From positions 1 through 64,000 of the forward strand of contig NZ_JAFFSX010000030.1 of the NCBI RefSeq assembly GCF_017948485.1: 64,000 nucleotides of DNA. The letters run 5' to 3'. Shown here piece after piece: positions 24,096-31,928 of the stretch. Under the pieces are notes generated by a model. The model saw only the letters and a program-made list of their open reading frames with translations, was not told the DNA's origin and made no database searches. Numbering within the stretch: the first letter of the stretch is position 1; the number at the start of each line of letters is the position of its first letter. A program made the translations under genes and the position numbers. Source of the DNA: Streptomyces sp. GESEQ-35. Lineage in GTDB: Bacteria; Actinomycetota; Actinomycetes; Streptomycetales; Streptomycetaceae.

Positions 24096-25889
24096 GTGGA
24101 TCGCCCCAGACCCTTCGTCGCCGTAGTCACGGCCGCCGTCCTGGCCGTGCCCGGCGTCACCGCACTCTCGTCGGCCGCCCGTGCGGCCGACGCGGATCTC
24201 GCGCGCAACGGAGGTTTCGAATCCGGCCTCGACGGCTGGACCTGCGCCTCCGGTACGACGGTCAACTCGCCCGTGCGCAGCGGAAGTTCAGCGCTCCAGG
24301 CAACCCCGGCCGGCAGCGACAACGCACGGTGCGCCCAGACGGTGACCGTGAAACCCGACTCCCAGTACACGCTCTCCGGTTACGTCCGCGGCGCCTACGT
24401 CTATCTGGGTGCGACCGGCACCGGTACCACCGACGTCTCCGCCTGGACCCAGTCCGCCCCCGACTGGCAGCAGCTCACCACGACCTTCCGCACCGGCGCC
24501 TCGACGACCAAGGTCACGATCTACACGCACGGCTGGTACGGCACCGGCGCCTACCAGGCCGACGACATATCACTCACCGGACCGGGCGTGGACGCGGGCC
24601 AGCCGCCGGCCGCGCCCAACGAACCGCAGGTCGGCGCGGTCACCTCCACCAGCGTCGCGCTGTCCTGGTCGGCGGTCGCCGGAGCCTCCGGCTACGCCGT
24701 CTACCGCGACGGCGTCAAGGTCCGGACGGCGAGCGGCACTTCGGCCACCGTGACCGGCCTGTCGCCGTCCACGGCGTACAGCTTCCAGGTGGCCGCGGTG
24801 AACGACGCGGGCGAGTCCGCCAAGTCGGCCACGGTGACCACGACGACGACCGCGGGAACCGGCACTCCGGTGGAGCTCCCGGCCCACGCCCTGGTCGGCT
24901 ACCTGCACGCCAGTTTCGCCAACGGCTCCGGCTACACACGCATGGCCGACGTCCCCGACAGCTGGGACGTCATCGACCTTGCCTTCGGCGAGCCGACGTC
25001 GGTGACCTCCGGCGACATCCGCTTCAACCGCTGCCCCGTCGCAGAGTGCCCGAACGTGGAGAGCGACGCCGACTTCAAGGCGGCGATCAAGGCCAAGCAG
25101 GCGGCGGGCAAGAAGGTGCTGATCTCGATCGGCGGCCAGAACGGCCAGGTGCAGCTGACCACGACAGCGGCGCGCGACGCCTTCGTCTCCTCCGTCTCGA
25201 AGATCATCGACGAGTACGGCCTCGACGGCCTGGACATCGACTTCGAGGGCCATTCGCTGTCCCTGAACGCCAACGACACGGACTTCAAGAACCCCACCAC
25301 GCCGGTGATCGTGAACCTGATCTCGGCCGTGAAGACCCTGAAGGCCAAGTACGGCGACGACTTCGTGCTGACGATGGCCCCGGAGACGTTCTTCGTCCAG
25401 CTCGGCTACCAGTACTACGGCACGGGCCAGTGGGGCGGCCAGGACCCGAGGGCGGGCGCGTACCTCCCGGTGATCCACGCCCTGCGCGACGACCTCACCC
25501 TGCTCCACGTCCAGGACTACAACTCGGGCCCGATCATGGGCCTCGACAACCAGTACCACTCCATGGGCGGCGCCGACTTCCACATCGCGATGACCGACAT
25601 GCTGCTCACCGGCTTCCCGGTCGCGGGCAACGCGAGCAACGTCTTCCCGCCCCTGCGCCCGGACCAGGTCGCCATCGGCATGCCGGCCTCCACGAACGCG
25701 GGCAACGGATACGTCCCGCCGGCCGAGGTCACCAAGACCCTGGACTGTCTGACGAAGAAGACGAACTGCGGCTCGTACGCCACCCACGGCACCTGGCCCG
25801 CCCTGCGCGGCCTGATGACGTGGTCGATCAACTGGGACCGCTACTCGAACTGGGAGTTCCAGCGGACGTTCGACGGCTACTTCGGCTGA
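24096..25889 (+). CDS. Secreted GH18 chitinase with CBM and FnIII domains
   Basis: A 597-residue extracellular chitinase. A Sec signal (cleavage after about SSAARA, residue 31) precedes a carbohydrate-binding beta sandwich (about 35-165, NGGFESGLDGWTC). A fibronectin type III domain follows (about 170-255, VTSTSVALSWSAV), then the GH18 barrel. The catalytic motif DGLDIDFEG spans residues 377-385, with E384 as the acid; SIGGQNG is the preceding strand. It degrades chitin to chitobiose and GlcNAc. GTG 24096 has CGGAGG upstream. A dre-like operator lies over its promoter. The 3' end overlaps the convergent PAP2 gene by 13 bp. Confidence 0.95.
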   Translation: MDRPRPFVAVVTAAVLAVPGVTALSSAARAADADLARNGGFESGLDGWTCASGTTVNSPVRSGSSALQATPAGSDNARCAQTVTVKPDSQYTLSGYVRGAYVYLGATGTGTTDVSAWTQSAPDWQQLTTTFRTGASTTKVTIYTHGWYGTGAYQADDISLTGPGVDAGQPPAAPNEPQVGAVTSTSVALSWSAVAGASGYAVYRDGVKVRTASGTSATVTGLSPSTAYSFQVAAVNDAGESAKSATVTTTTTAGTGTPVELPAHALVGYLHASFANGSGYTRMADVPDSWDVIDLAFGEPTSVTSGDIRFNRCPVAECPNVESDADFKAAIKAKQAAGKKVLISIGGQNGQVQLTTTAARDAFVSSVSKIIDEYGLDGLDIDFEGHSLSLNANDTDFKNPTTPVIVNLISAVKTLKAKYGDDFVLTMAPETFFVQLGYQYYGTGQWGGQDPRAGAYLPVIHALRDDLTLLHVQDYNSGPIMGLDNQYHSMGGADFHIAMTDMLLTGFPVAGNASNVFPPLRPDQVAIGMPASTNAGNGYVPPAEVTKTLDCLTKKTNCGSYATHGTWPALRGLMTWSINWDRYSNWEFQRTFDGYFG

Positions 25890-26716
25890 CGAACAGCGCG
25901 AGCACTTCGCTCGACGAACAGCACGAACGTCGTCAGCAGCACCGTACAGAGGCACCAACTGGCCACCACGTCCAGTGGCCAGTGGTAGCCGCGGCGGACC
26001 AGTCCGAACCCGACGCCGAGGTTGAGCGCGGCGCAGACGAGGACCAGGGCGCGGCGGGCCGGGGCGGTGCGGAGCCAGGGGAGGAGGAGCAGGGCCGCGC
26101 AGCCGTAGGCGATGGCGGCCGTGGCCGTGTGGCCGGAGGGGTAGTAGCCGGTGGCGGGCGGCACGGCCGGGGTGCCCGGGCGGTCCGTGAGTTCCTTCAG
26201 CGGGACGATCAAGGCCGGAACCAGTGCCATCAGGACGGCAGCCGCGGTGGCCGGCAGCCACCAGCGGTCTGTACCACTGCGGCGGGTGCGCCGGCCGACG
26301 TACCCCAGGGCGGCGGCGAGCACCGGGATCGCGACCGGGGCATTGCCCAGGTCAGCGAGGAGTTCGGAGAACCGGTCCGGGTGGACGAGGGCCCGGCTGA
26401 CGCGTTCGTCGACGCGCAGCAGCGGGCCGTCGACGACGACCTGCCAGGTGATCAGCGCGAAGAGAAGGGCCGGAAGCCCGAGGAGGAGAAAGAAGGAGGT
26501 CGGCCGCCCCGGAACAGGGGGGGTGGTTCCGGGGCGGCCGATCAGATCGGATGGTCGGCCGCCCCGGGGGGTTTGGGGCGGGCGACTGTCCGATCGGTGA
26601 GGAGATCCGGAGCCGGAAGCTCCGGGTGTGTGCGCGAGGGCACGACCAGGTCGAAGCTGGGGAGGCCCCGGCCTGTTACCGCCCACAGTCCCCTGTGGGC
26701 GGGGTGTATCTCTCAT
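25877..26716 (-). CDS. PAP2-family membrane phosphatase
   Basis: A 279-residue protein. After a Pro/Arg-rich N-terminus of about 70 residues come six hydrophobic segments and the phosphatase motifs PLKELTDRPG (KxxxxxxRP-like), YYPSGHTATAA (PSGH) and RGYHWPLDV (SRxxxHxxxD-like). The substrate is probably an isoprenyl or glycerolipid pyrophosphate, as in undecaprenyl-PP or phosphatidate phosphatases. The start is uncertain. ATG 26716 has no clear ribosome-binding site, GTG 26686 is possible, and no start exists closer to the first helix. The N-terminal coding sequence contains three copies of a 13-bp palindromic word. Confidence 0.82.
   Translation of the reverse strand: MRDTPRPQGTVGGNRPGPPQLRPGRALAHTPGASGSGSPHRSDSRPPQTPRGGRPSDLIGRPGTTPPVPGRPTSFFLLLGLPALLFALITWQVVVDGPLLRVDERVSRALVHPDRFSELLADLGNAPVAIPVLAAALGYVGRRTRRSGTDRWWLPATAAAVLMALVPALIVPLKELTDRPGTPAVPPATGYYPSGHTATAAIAYGCAALLLLPWLRTAPARRALVLVCAALNLGVGFGLVRRGYHWPLDVVASWCLCTVLLTTFVLFVERSARAVRQPK
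26500..26567. repeat. Three 13-bp copies able to form alternative hairpins
   Basis: TCGGCCGCCCCGG occurs at 26500-26512 and 26555-26567, and its exact reverse complement at 26529-26541. The middle copy can pair with either flanking copy (loops of 16 and 13 nt) but not both. The segment lies in the 5' part of the PAP2 reading frame. Copies are read in different frames, so the conservation is at the nucleotide level. Confidence 0.75.
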
Positions 26717-26801
26717 CTGGGTAGAACCTACGGCAGGGGGTGGGCCTACGACAGGCGGAATCGCGTCCCGTCATCCACCTCGCACACCTTCTTCACACGC
26801 T

Positions 26802-26844
26802 CTGACGGCCGCCGCCCCGGCCCTGGAATCACGGCGGACGTCAG
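26802..26844. terminator. Inverted repeat downstream of gabT
   Basis: CTGACGGCCGCCG (26802-26814) and CGGCGGACGTCAG (26832-26844) pair at 12 of 13 positions with a 17-nt loop. A second, closer hairpin AGCAGCT/AGCTGCT (26933-26939, 26948-26954) follows the gabT stop. Either could end the gabT transcript (minus strand). There is no T tract. A perfect palindrome TGATCCATGGATCA lies between them at 26871-26884. No gene is seen in the 248-bp gap. Confidence 0.4.
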
Positions 26845-26964
26845 GGCTGGGGCGGGTGGGACTCATGAGGTGATCCATGGATCAACCAGCTATGAGGCCG
26901 CTGTGGCTGAACTGCGCTTTTGGGCGCGTCGGAGCAGCTGCGGGTGAAGCTGCTGTGCGTCGGC

Positions 26965-28299
26965 TCAGATGCGGGCGAAGGCCTGCTCGATGATGTCGAG
27001 GCCCTCGTTCAGCAGGTCCTCGCCGATGACGAGCGGGGGCAGGAAGCGCAGCACGTTGCCGTAGGTGCCACAGGTCAGGACCAGCAGGCCCTCCTGGTGG
27101 CAGGCCTTGGCGAGCGCGGCGGTGGCCTCGGGGTTCGGCTCCTTGGTGGCGCGGTCCTTGACCAGCTCGATGGCGATCATGGCGCCACGGCCACGCACCT
27201 CGCCGACGATGTCGAACTTCTCCGCCATGGCCGAGAGCCGGGCCTTCATCGTCGCCTCGATCGCCTTCGCCCTGGCGTTGAGGTCGAGCTCCTTCATGGT
27301 CTCGATCGAACCGAGCGCACCGGCGCAGGCGACCGGGTTACCGCCGTAGGTGCCGCCCAGCCCACCTGCGTGCGCGGCGTCCATGATCTCGGCGCGACCG
27401 GTCACGGCGGCGAGCGGGAGGCCGCCGGCGATGCCCTTGGCGGTGGTGATCAGGTCCGGGACGATGCCCTCGTCCTCGCAGGCGAACCACTGACCGGTAC
27501 GGCAGAAGCCCGACTGGATCTCGTCGGCGACGAAGACGATGCCGTTGTCGGCGGCGAACTGGCGGACGGCCGGCAGGAAGCCCTTCGCGGGCTCGATGAA
27601 GCCGCCCTCGCCGAGCACCGGCTCGATGATGATCGCGGCGATGTTGTCCGCGCCGACCTGCTTCGACATCTGGTCGATGGCCTGCGCGGCGGCCTCGGGC
27701 CCCGCGTTCCCCGGGCCGGTCGGCCAGCGGTAGCCGTACGCCACCGGCACGCGGTAGACCTCGGGTGCGAAGGGCCCGAAGCCGTGCTTGTACGGCATGT
27801 TCTTGGCGGTCAGCGCCATCGTGAGGTTCGTACGGCCGTGGTAGCCGTGGTCGAAGACGACGACGGCCTGCCGCTTGGTGTACGCACGCGCGATCTTGAC
27901 GGCGTTCTCGACGGCCTCGGCGCCGCTGTTGAACAGGGCGGACTTCTTGGCGTGGTCGCCCGGCGTCAGCTCGGCGAGGGCCTCGGCGACCTCGACGTAC
28001 CCCTCGTACGGCGTGACCATGAAACAGGTGTGGGTGAAGTCGGCGAGCTGAGCGGACGCCCGGCGTACGACGGCCTCGGCGGACGCGCCGACGGACGTCA
28101 CGGCGATACCCGACCCGAAGTCGATCAGCCGGTTCCCGTCGACGTCCTCGATGATCCCGCCGCCCGCCCGCGCGGTGAACACCGGCAGCACGGAGCCCAC
28201 GCCCTGCGCGACCGCGGCGGTACGGCGGGCCTGAAGCTCCTGCGACTTGGGGCCGGGGATGGCGGTGACGATGCGGCGCTCCTGCGGGATTGCGGTCAT
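26965..28299 (-). CDS. gabT: 4-aminobutyrate aminotransferase
   Basis: A 444-residue class III PLP aminotransferase. FVADEIQSGFCRTGQWF holds the cofactor Asp and K288 in TTAKGIAGGLPLAAV forms the Schiff base. SALFNSGAEAVENAVKIAR and GYHGRTNLTMALT are family blocks. It transfers the amino group of GABA to 2-oxoglutarate, giving succinate semialdehyde and glutamate. This is the step after the polyamine pathway encoded to its left. ATG 28299 has AGGAG 8 nt upstream. The aldehyde dehydrogenase at 33658 is a candidate for the following step. Confidence 0.94.
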   Translation of the reverse strand: MTAIPQERRIVTAIPGPKSQELQARRTAAVAQGVGSVLPVFTARAGGGIIEDVDGNRLIDFGSGIAVTSVGASAEAVVRRASAQLADFTHTCFMVTPYEGYVEVAEALAELTPGDHAKKSALFNSGAEAVENAVKIARAYTKRQAVVVFDHGYHGRTNLTMALTAKNMPYKHGFGPFAPEVYRVPVAYGYRWPTGPGNAGPEAAAQAIDQMSKQVGADNIAAIIIEPVLGEGGFIEPAKGFLPAVRQFAADNGIVFVADEIQSGFCRTGQWFACEDEGIVPDLITTAKGIAGGLPLAAVTGRAEIMDAAHAGGLGGTYGGNPVACAGALGSIETMKELDLNARAKAIEATMKARLSAMAEKFDIVGEVRGRGAMIAIELVKDRATKEPNPEATAALAKACHQEGLLVLTCGTYGNVLRFLPPLVIGEDLLNEGLDIIEQAFARI

Positions 28300-28396
28300 G
28301 AGGGGCTCCTGGGGGTTTTACGGAAGCTTGCGTTCTCTTCTTTTCTCGCAGGCTAGGACCGGGAGAGGGGGGTGGGCATGCTCCATGTGGGCGTTG

Positions 28397-29524
28397 TCAG
28401 CGGGTGCGGTTGTCCTTGGTGGACATAGCGACGCCGATCGGGCGGGCACCGCCGGGTACCGAAACGACGCAGCGCGTGTGCGGATCGCCCGCCATCCACA
28501 GCCGGGTGGCGGTCGAGTCCACGTACACCCGGAACGGGCTCGGCGTCAGGATCCGGCCGTCCACGGTGATCACCTGCTGCCTGCCGCGCAGGCGGACCTC
28601 GGAGTCGACCAGGCGCCAGGGGTGCGCGGCCAGCGTGCGCGCCATGCGGCGCGTGGCCACGATCACGTAGATGTGGAAGGGGAGGACCATCACCTCGAGC
28701 ATCAAGGCCACGACGAAGACCCCGATCTTGTCGTGATCCTGGTCGGCGACCACCTCGGCGATCTGGACCGCCAGCAGCGCGGGCCAGAGGACGGACAGCA
28801 GCGCGATGCGGATGAACAGCCGGCGGCGCAGTGTGCGCCGGGTGGGGGGATGGGACAGGGCGTCGAGGGAGGGGTCGGGGGCCTCCACGTCCGGTCGGGC
28901 GGGGTTCTCCGGCATCGTGCCGTAGCGCAGGTAGCGGTGGCGCAGGCGGTGCGGGGCCTTCTCGTCGGCGCGCGAGGCGGCGATGACCATCTGGTCGCCG
29001 GGGGTGCCGCTGTACCAGAGGCGGGCGATCTGGGCCCTGCGGTCGGGGCGGGCGGTGGGGCTCATGCGGCCGCGCCACCACATCGGTACGGAGCCGAGGA
29101 CCAAGGGAAGCCGGCGTTCGGGGGCGGCGGGGTCCGGGACCTCGAACCACGCGCTGTGGGCGTCCTTCGCCTTCGAGTGGCCGCCGACGCCGCGCCGCGG
29201 GTTCTCCGCGAGGTGCCAGGGATGGGCGCGCAGGACGCGGCGGACGCGATACGCGTTGGGGAGCTCACCGAGCAGCTCGACGGGGACGCGGAAGCCCGTG
29301 AGGAGGAGGAACACGACATTCAGCCAGACCACCCGCTCGCGCACGGGGATGCCGACGCCGGAGTACCAGATCCACCAGGCGGCACAGCAGGCGATGAGCA
29401 GAAGACCGCGCCCCACCTGTCGCCACCACGCCCGCCGAGTCGCCGGATCGGCCCACGCGACCGCCCCCGCCCCCGGCCCGGACCCCGCGAAATCGCCCTC
29501 GCCGACGGCCACTTGATCCGTCAC
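28397..29524 (-). CDS. Hypothetical membrane protein, four helices
   Basis: A 375-residue protein. Two N-terminal hydrophobic helices (GRGLLLIACCAAWWIWYSG and ERVVWLNVVFLLLTGFRVPV) are followed by about 130 soluble residues. A second pair (LFIRIALLSVLWPALLAVQI and IGVFVVALMLEVMVLPFHIY) precedes a C-terminal soluble domain. RVLRAHPWHLAE and RTLAAHPWRLVD after the two pairs show internal duplication. I do not recognise a catalytic motif. GTG 29524 was chosen because GGGGA precedes it and the helices begin soon after. It is divergent from the VirD4-like gene across 168 bp, and the two may be functionally linked. Confidence 0.78.
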   Translation of the reverse strand: MTDQVAVGEGDFAGSGPGAGAVAWADPATRRAWWRQVGRGLLLIACCAAWWIWYSGVGIPVRERVVWLNVVFLLLTGFRVPVELLGELPNAYRVRRVLRAHPWHLAENPRRGVGGHSKAKDAHSAWFEVPDPAAPERRLPLVLGSVPMWWRGRMSPTARPDRRAQIARLWYSGTPGDQMVIAASRADEKAPHRLRHRYLRYGTMPENPARPDVEAPDPSLDALSHPPTRRTLRRRLFIRIALLSVLWPALLAVQIAEVVADQDHDKIGVFVVALMLEVMVLPFHIYVIVATRRMARTLAAHPWRLVDSEVRLRGRQQVITVDGRILTPSPFRVYVDSTATRLWMAGDPHTRCVVSVPGGARPIGVAMSTKDNRTR

Positions 29525-29692
29525 CTGTGCATCCCCGTTTCGTTCGCCGCGTGCGATATGAAGGGACGACGATATCCGGGGCGTCTTGGTCCGCTCCGCG
29601 TGCCGGACGGCGCAAGCGGTGAACTCCCCTTGCCGGGGCATTAGATTGACTCGCTGACGGTGGACGGAACGGCTGCTCAGGGGGCAAGCGCG

Positions 29693-31810
29693 ATGGACAG
29701 CGACGGGACGCAGGACGCGCGGGGTACGCATGCGAACCCTGTGCCGCGTCCAGCGGGGCCGCCCCCCGCGATGCCGCCCCTCCCGGCGCAGGCACCCGGT
29801 GTGCCCGCGCGCCCGGACGGCTCGGCCTTCCTGGCCTGGCTGCGGACGCCCCGGCCGGAGGCGGCGCCCGGGGTGTGGCGGTTCGGGCACCGGCCGCGGC
29901 CGGAGGAGGAGCCGGAGGTCATTCCCGGGCGGCAGCTGATCAGCGGGGCCGTGATCGCGTTCCTGGTCGGCTGGCTCATCTGGTCGCTGCTGTGGAACGG
30001 CTATCTCGGCGGCTGGTGGCTGCTGCCGCTCTACGCGATGATCCCCGAGTCCTGGGTCGAACCGCACAGCTTCGCCGCCGTCGTGGTCGTCTACGCCTAC
30101 TACCTGCTGATCGCGCTGGTCATCATGGTCGGTGTCGGGCGGCTCGGCCGCTGGTCGGAGATCTGGCGCCGCTACGGCCCGCCCGCCTGGCGCCGGACCC
30201 CCCGGACGAACGAGCGCCCCCTTGCCGCCGAAGACGACCCCGCCCAGTGGAACCAGCTCCGCGCCGCCGGTGCCGCCGACGCCGCCGAGCGGCTCGCCGC
30301 CGAGGCGCGCGACGGGCTGATGCGGGACGTGGACCATGCCCGGATCGCCCGTGCCTGGCAGGGTGTACGGAACGGCCGGCACAGCCTCGCCACCTTCACC
30401 GGTGCCGTGCTGAAGGACGGTGCCGCCGCCTGTCTGCACCCCTCCGGGGCGCGCGATCTGCCGGCCCGGCTCGCCCGGCACGACCTCCTCGCCGGCCAGG
30501 TGCGGCTCGGTACGACGGCCGACGACGCCCGCAACCCGTACGCCTACCGGGGCGCCGGCCTCGGCCTCGGCCCCGATCTGCTCGGCACCTCGCTGCTCGC
30601 CGTCGGACCGGCGGGCTCCGGCAAGACCGGCAGCCTCGTCCGTCCGCTCGCCGAGTCGCTGTGCCTGCACGCTCTCGCCGGGCGGGCAGCCGTCGTCGTG
30701 GTCGGCGGAGCGGGCGCGGGGCTCGGTCCGGCCGACGCGTATGACGTCGTCGTACGGATCGGGAATCCGGAATCCGTGTACGACCTGGACCTGTACGGCG
30801 GCACCACGGACCCCGATGAAGCCGCGGCCGTGCTGGCCGAGGGGCTCGTCGGGGATCTCGCCGATCCGCATCCGGGCAGTGACAGCCGCCGGTCCACGAC
30901 CGTGCTCGCGCAGTTGCTCGGGCCGTTCCGGGCGGTGCACGGGCGCTTCCCGTCGGTACCGGAGCTGCGGCAGCTGCTCGACGGGTCGCCCGGTCCGCTC
31001 GGCGTGTTGCGCCAGGGCCTCGCAGGCTCCGACCAGGAGTCGCTGCTGCGTGAACTGGACGCGCGGGAGCGGCAGATGGGGCAGCCGAGTGATGTGGGCG
31101 GGATCCTCGCGGACCGGGTGGCGCTGCTGGACCGGCCGGCGTTCGCGGGGTTCTTCGACACGTCGGGCCAGTCGCGGCCGTTCTCGCTCAAGGCCCTCGA
31201 CCATCCGGTGCGGGTACGGATCGACCTGCCCGAGCGCGGACACGCGGACGCCTCGCGGATGCTGGCGCGGCTGGTGCTCGCGCAGTTCACGGCGAGTGTG
31301 GCGGTGCGGGAGGACCGTTCGCTGTTCGCCTGTCTGATCCTGGACGACGCCTCGGGTGTCGTCACCCCCGAAGCCGTACGGGGGATTCAGCGGCTGCGGT
31401 CCGCGCATGCCGGAGTCGTCCTGACCCTGCGCACCCTCGACGACGTACCGAGGCCGTTGCGCGGTCCGCTGCTCGGGGCCGCCGGATGCCGGATGGCGCT
31501 GTCCGGGCTGACGCCGTGGGACGGGCAGGACTTCGCCGAGGTGTGGGGCAAGGAGTGGACCGAGGCACGGGACGTCACCGACCGGCAGATCATCGCCGAG
31601 ACCCCGGCCGGGAAGGCCGTGCACATGCTGCGGCGCGTGATCACCGGGAAAGCGCCGACCGCGCGGGCGGTGACCGTGCGGCAGGTCGAGCGGGAGCGGT
31701 GGTCCGCGTCCGAGCTGGCGCACGGGGTGCCGCCGGGGCATGCGGTGCTGTCGTTGACGACCGTGCAGGGTGAGCACGCGCCGCCGCTGCTGGTGGATCT
31801 GCGGGACTGA
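29693..31810 (+). CDS. Membrane-anchored VirD4/TraG-like ATPase (orphan)
   Basis: A 705-residue protein. A Pro-rich N-terminus is followed by two membrane helices (about 85-150: ISGAVIAFLVGWLIWSLLW and AAVVVVYAYYLLIALVIMVG) and a RecA-like motor domain. Walker A is VGPAGSGKTGSLV and the Walker B strand reads FACLILDDASG. The block MALSGLTPWDGQDFAEVWGKEW resembles the end of type IV coupling proteins. It has the plan of a conjugation coupling protein, but no relaxase, replication or other transfer gene is nearby. ATG 29693 has AGGGGG upstream. A role in DNA or protein movement at the membrane is possible but unproven. Confidence 0.8.
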   Translation: MDSDGTQDARGTHANPVPRPAGPPPAMPPLPAQAPGVPARPDGSAFLAWLRTPRPEAAPGVWRFGHRPRPEEEPEVIPGRQLISGAVIAFLVGWLIWSLLWNGYLGGWWLLPLYAMIPESWVEPHSFAAVVVVYAYYLLIALVIMVGVGRLGRWSEIWRRYGPPAWRRTPRTNERPLAAEDDPAQWNQLRAAGAADAAERLAAEARDGLMRDVDHARIARAWQGVRNGRHSLATFTGAVLKDGAAACLHPSGARDLPARLARHDLLAGQVRLGTTADDARNPYAYRGAGLGLGPDLLGTSLLAVGPAGSGKTGSLVRPLAESLCLHALAGRAAVVVVGGAGAGLGPADAYDVVVRIGNPESVYDLDLYGGTTDPDEAAAVLAEGLVGDLADPHPGSDSRRSTTVLAQLLGPFRAVHGRFPSVPELRQLLDGSPGPLGVLRQGLAGSDQESLLRELDARERQMGQPSDVGGILADRVALLDRPAFAGFFDTSGQSRPFSLKALDHPVRVRIDLPERGHADASRMLARLVLAQFTASVAVREDRSLFACLILDDASGVVTPEAVRGIQRLRSAHAGVVLTLRTLDDVPRPLRGPLLGAAGCRMALSGLTPWDGQDFAEVWGKEWTEARDVTDRQIIAETPAGKAVHMLRRVITGKAPTARAVTVRQVERERWSASELAHGVPPGHAVLSLTTVQGEHAPPLLVDLRD

Positions 31811-31827
31811 CGTCCGGACGGTGGGGA

Positions 31828-31842
31828 GTACGGCGACCGTAC
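31828..31842. promoter_or_regulatory. Inverted repeat upstream of the PucR regulator
   Basis: GTACGG-CGA-CCGTAC is a perfect 6-bp dyad about 90 bp before the PucR start. It could serve autoregulation. Support is symmetry only. Confidence 0.3.
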
Positions 31843-31928
31843 GGTGAGGCAGAATCTGCATAGGCCGTTCATACGTGGCGGCCAAAGGATCGCAATGATC
31901 ACGCAACCCTCACCGACCTGAAGGCTCC

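Noticed and set aside
29693..31810. Marker of an integrated conjugative element
   Set aside because: No integrase, excisionase, tRNA attachment site, replication or transfer genes were seen around it, and the neighbours are ordinary metabolic genes.
28397..31906. A single minus-strand open frame of more than 1100 codons across the membrane-protein and VirD4-like region
   Set aside because: Only the part from 29524 down codes for a sensible protein. The upstream part is the antisense shadow of the VirD4-like gene, with low-complexity Arg/Pro/Gly content.
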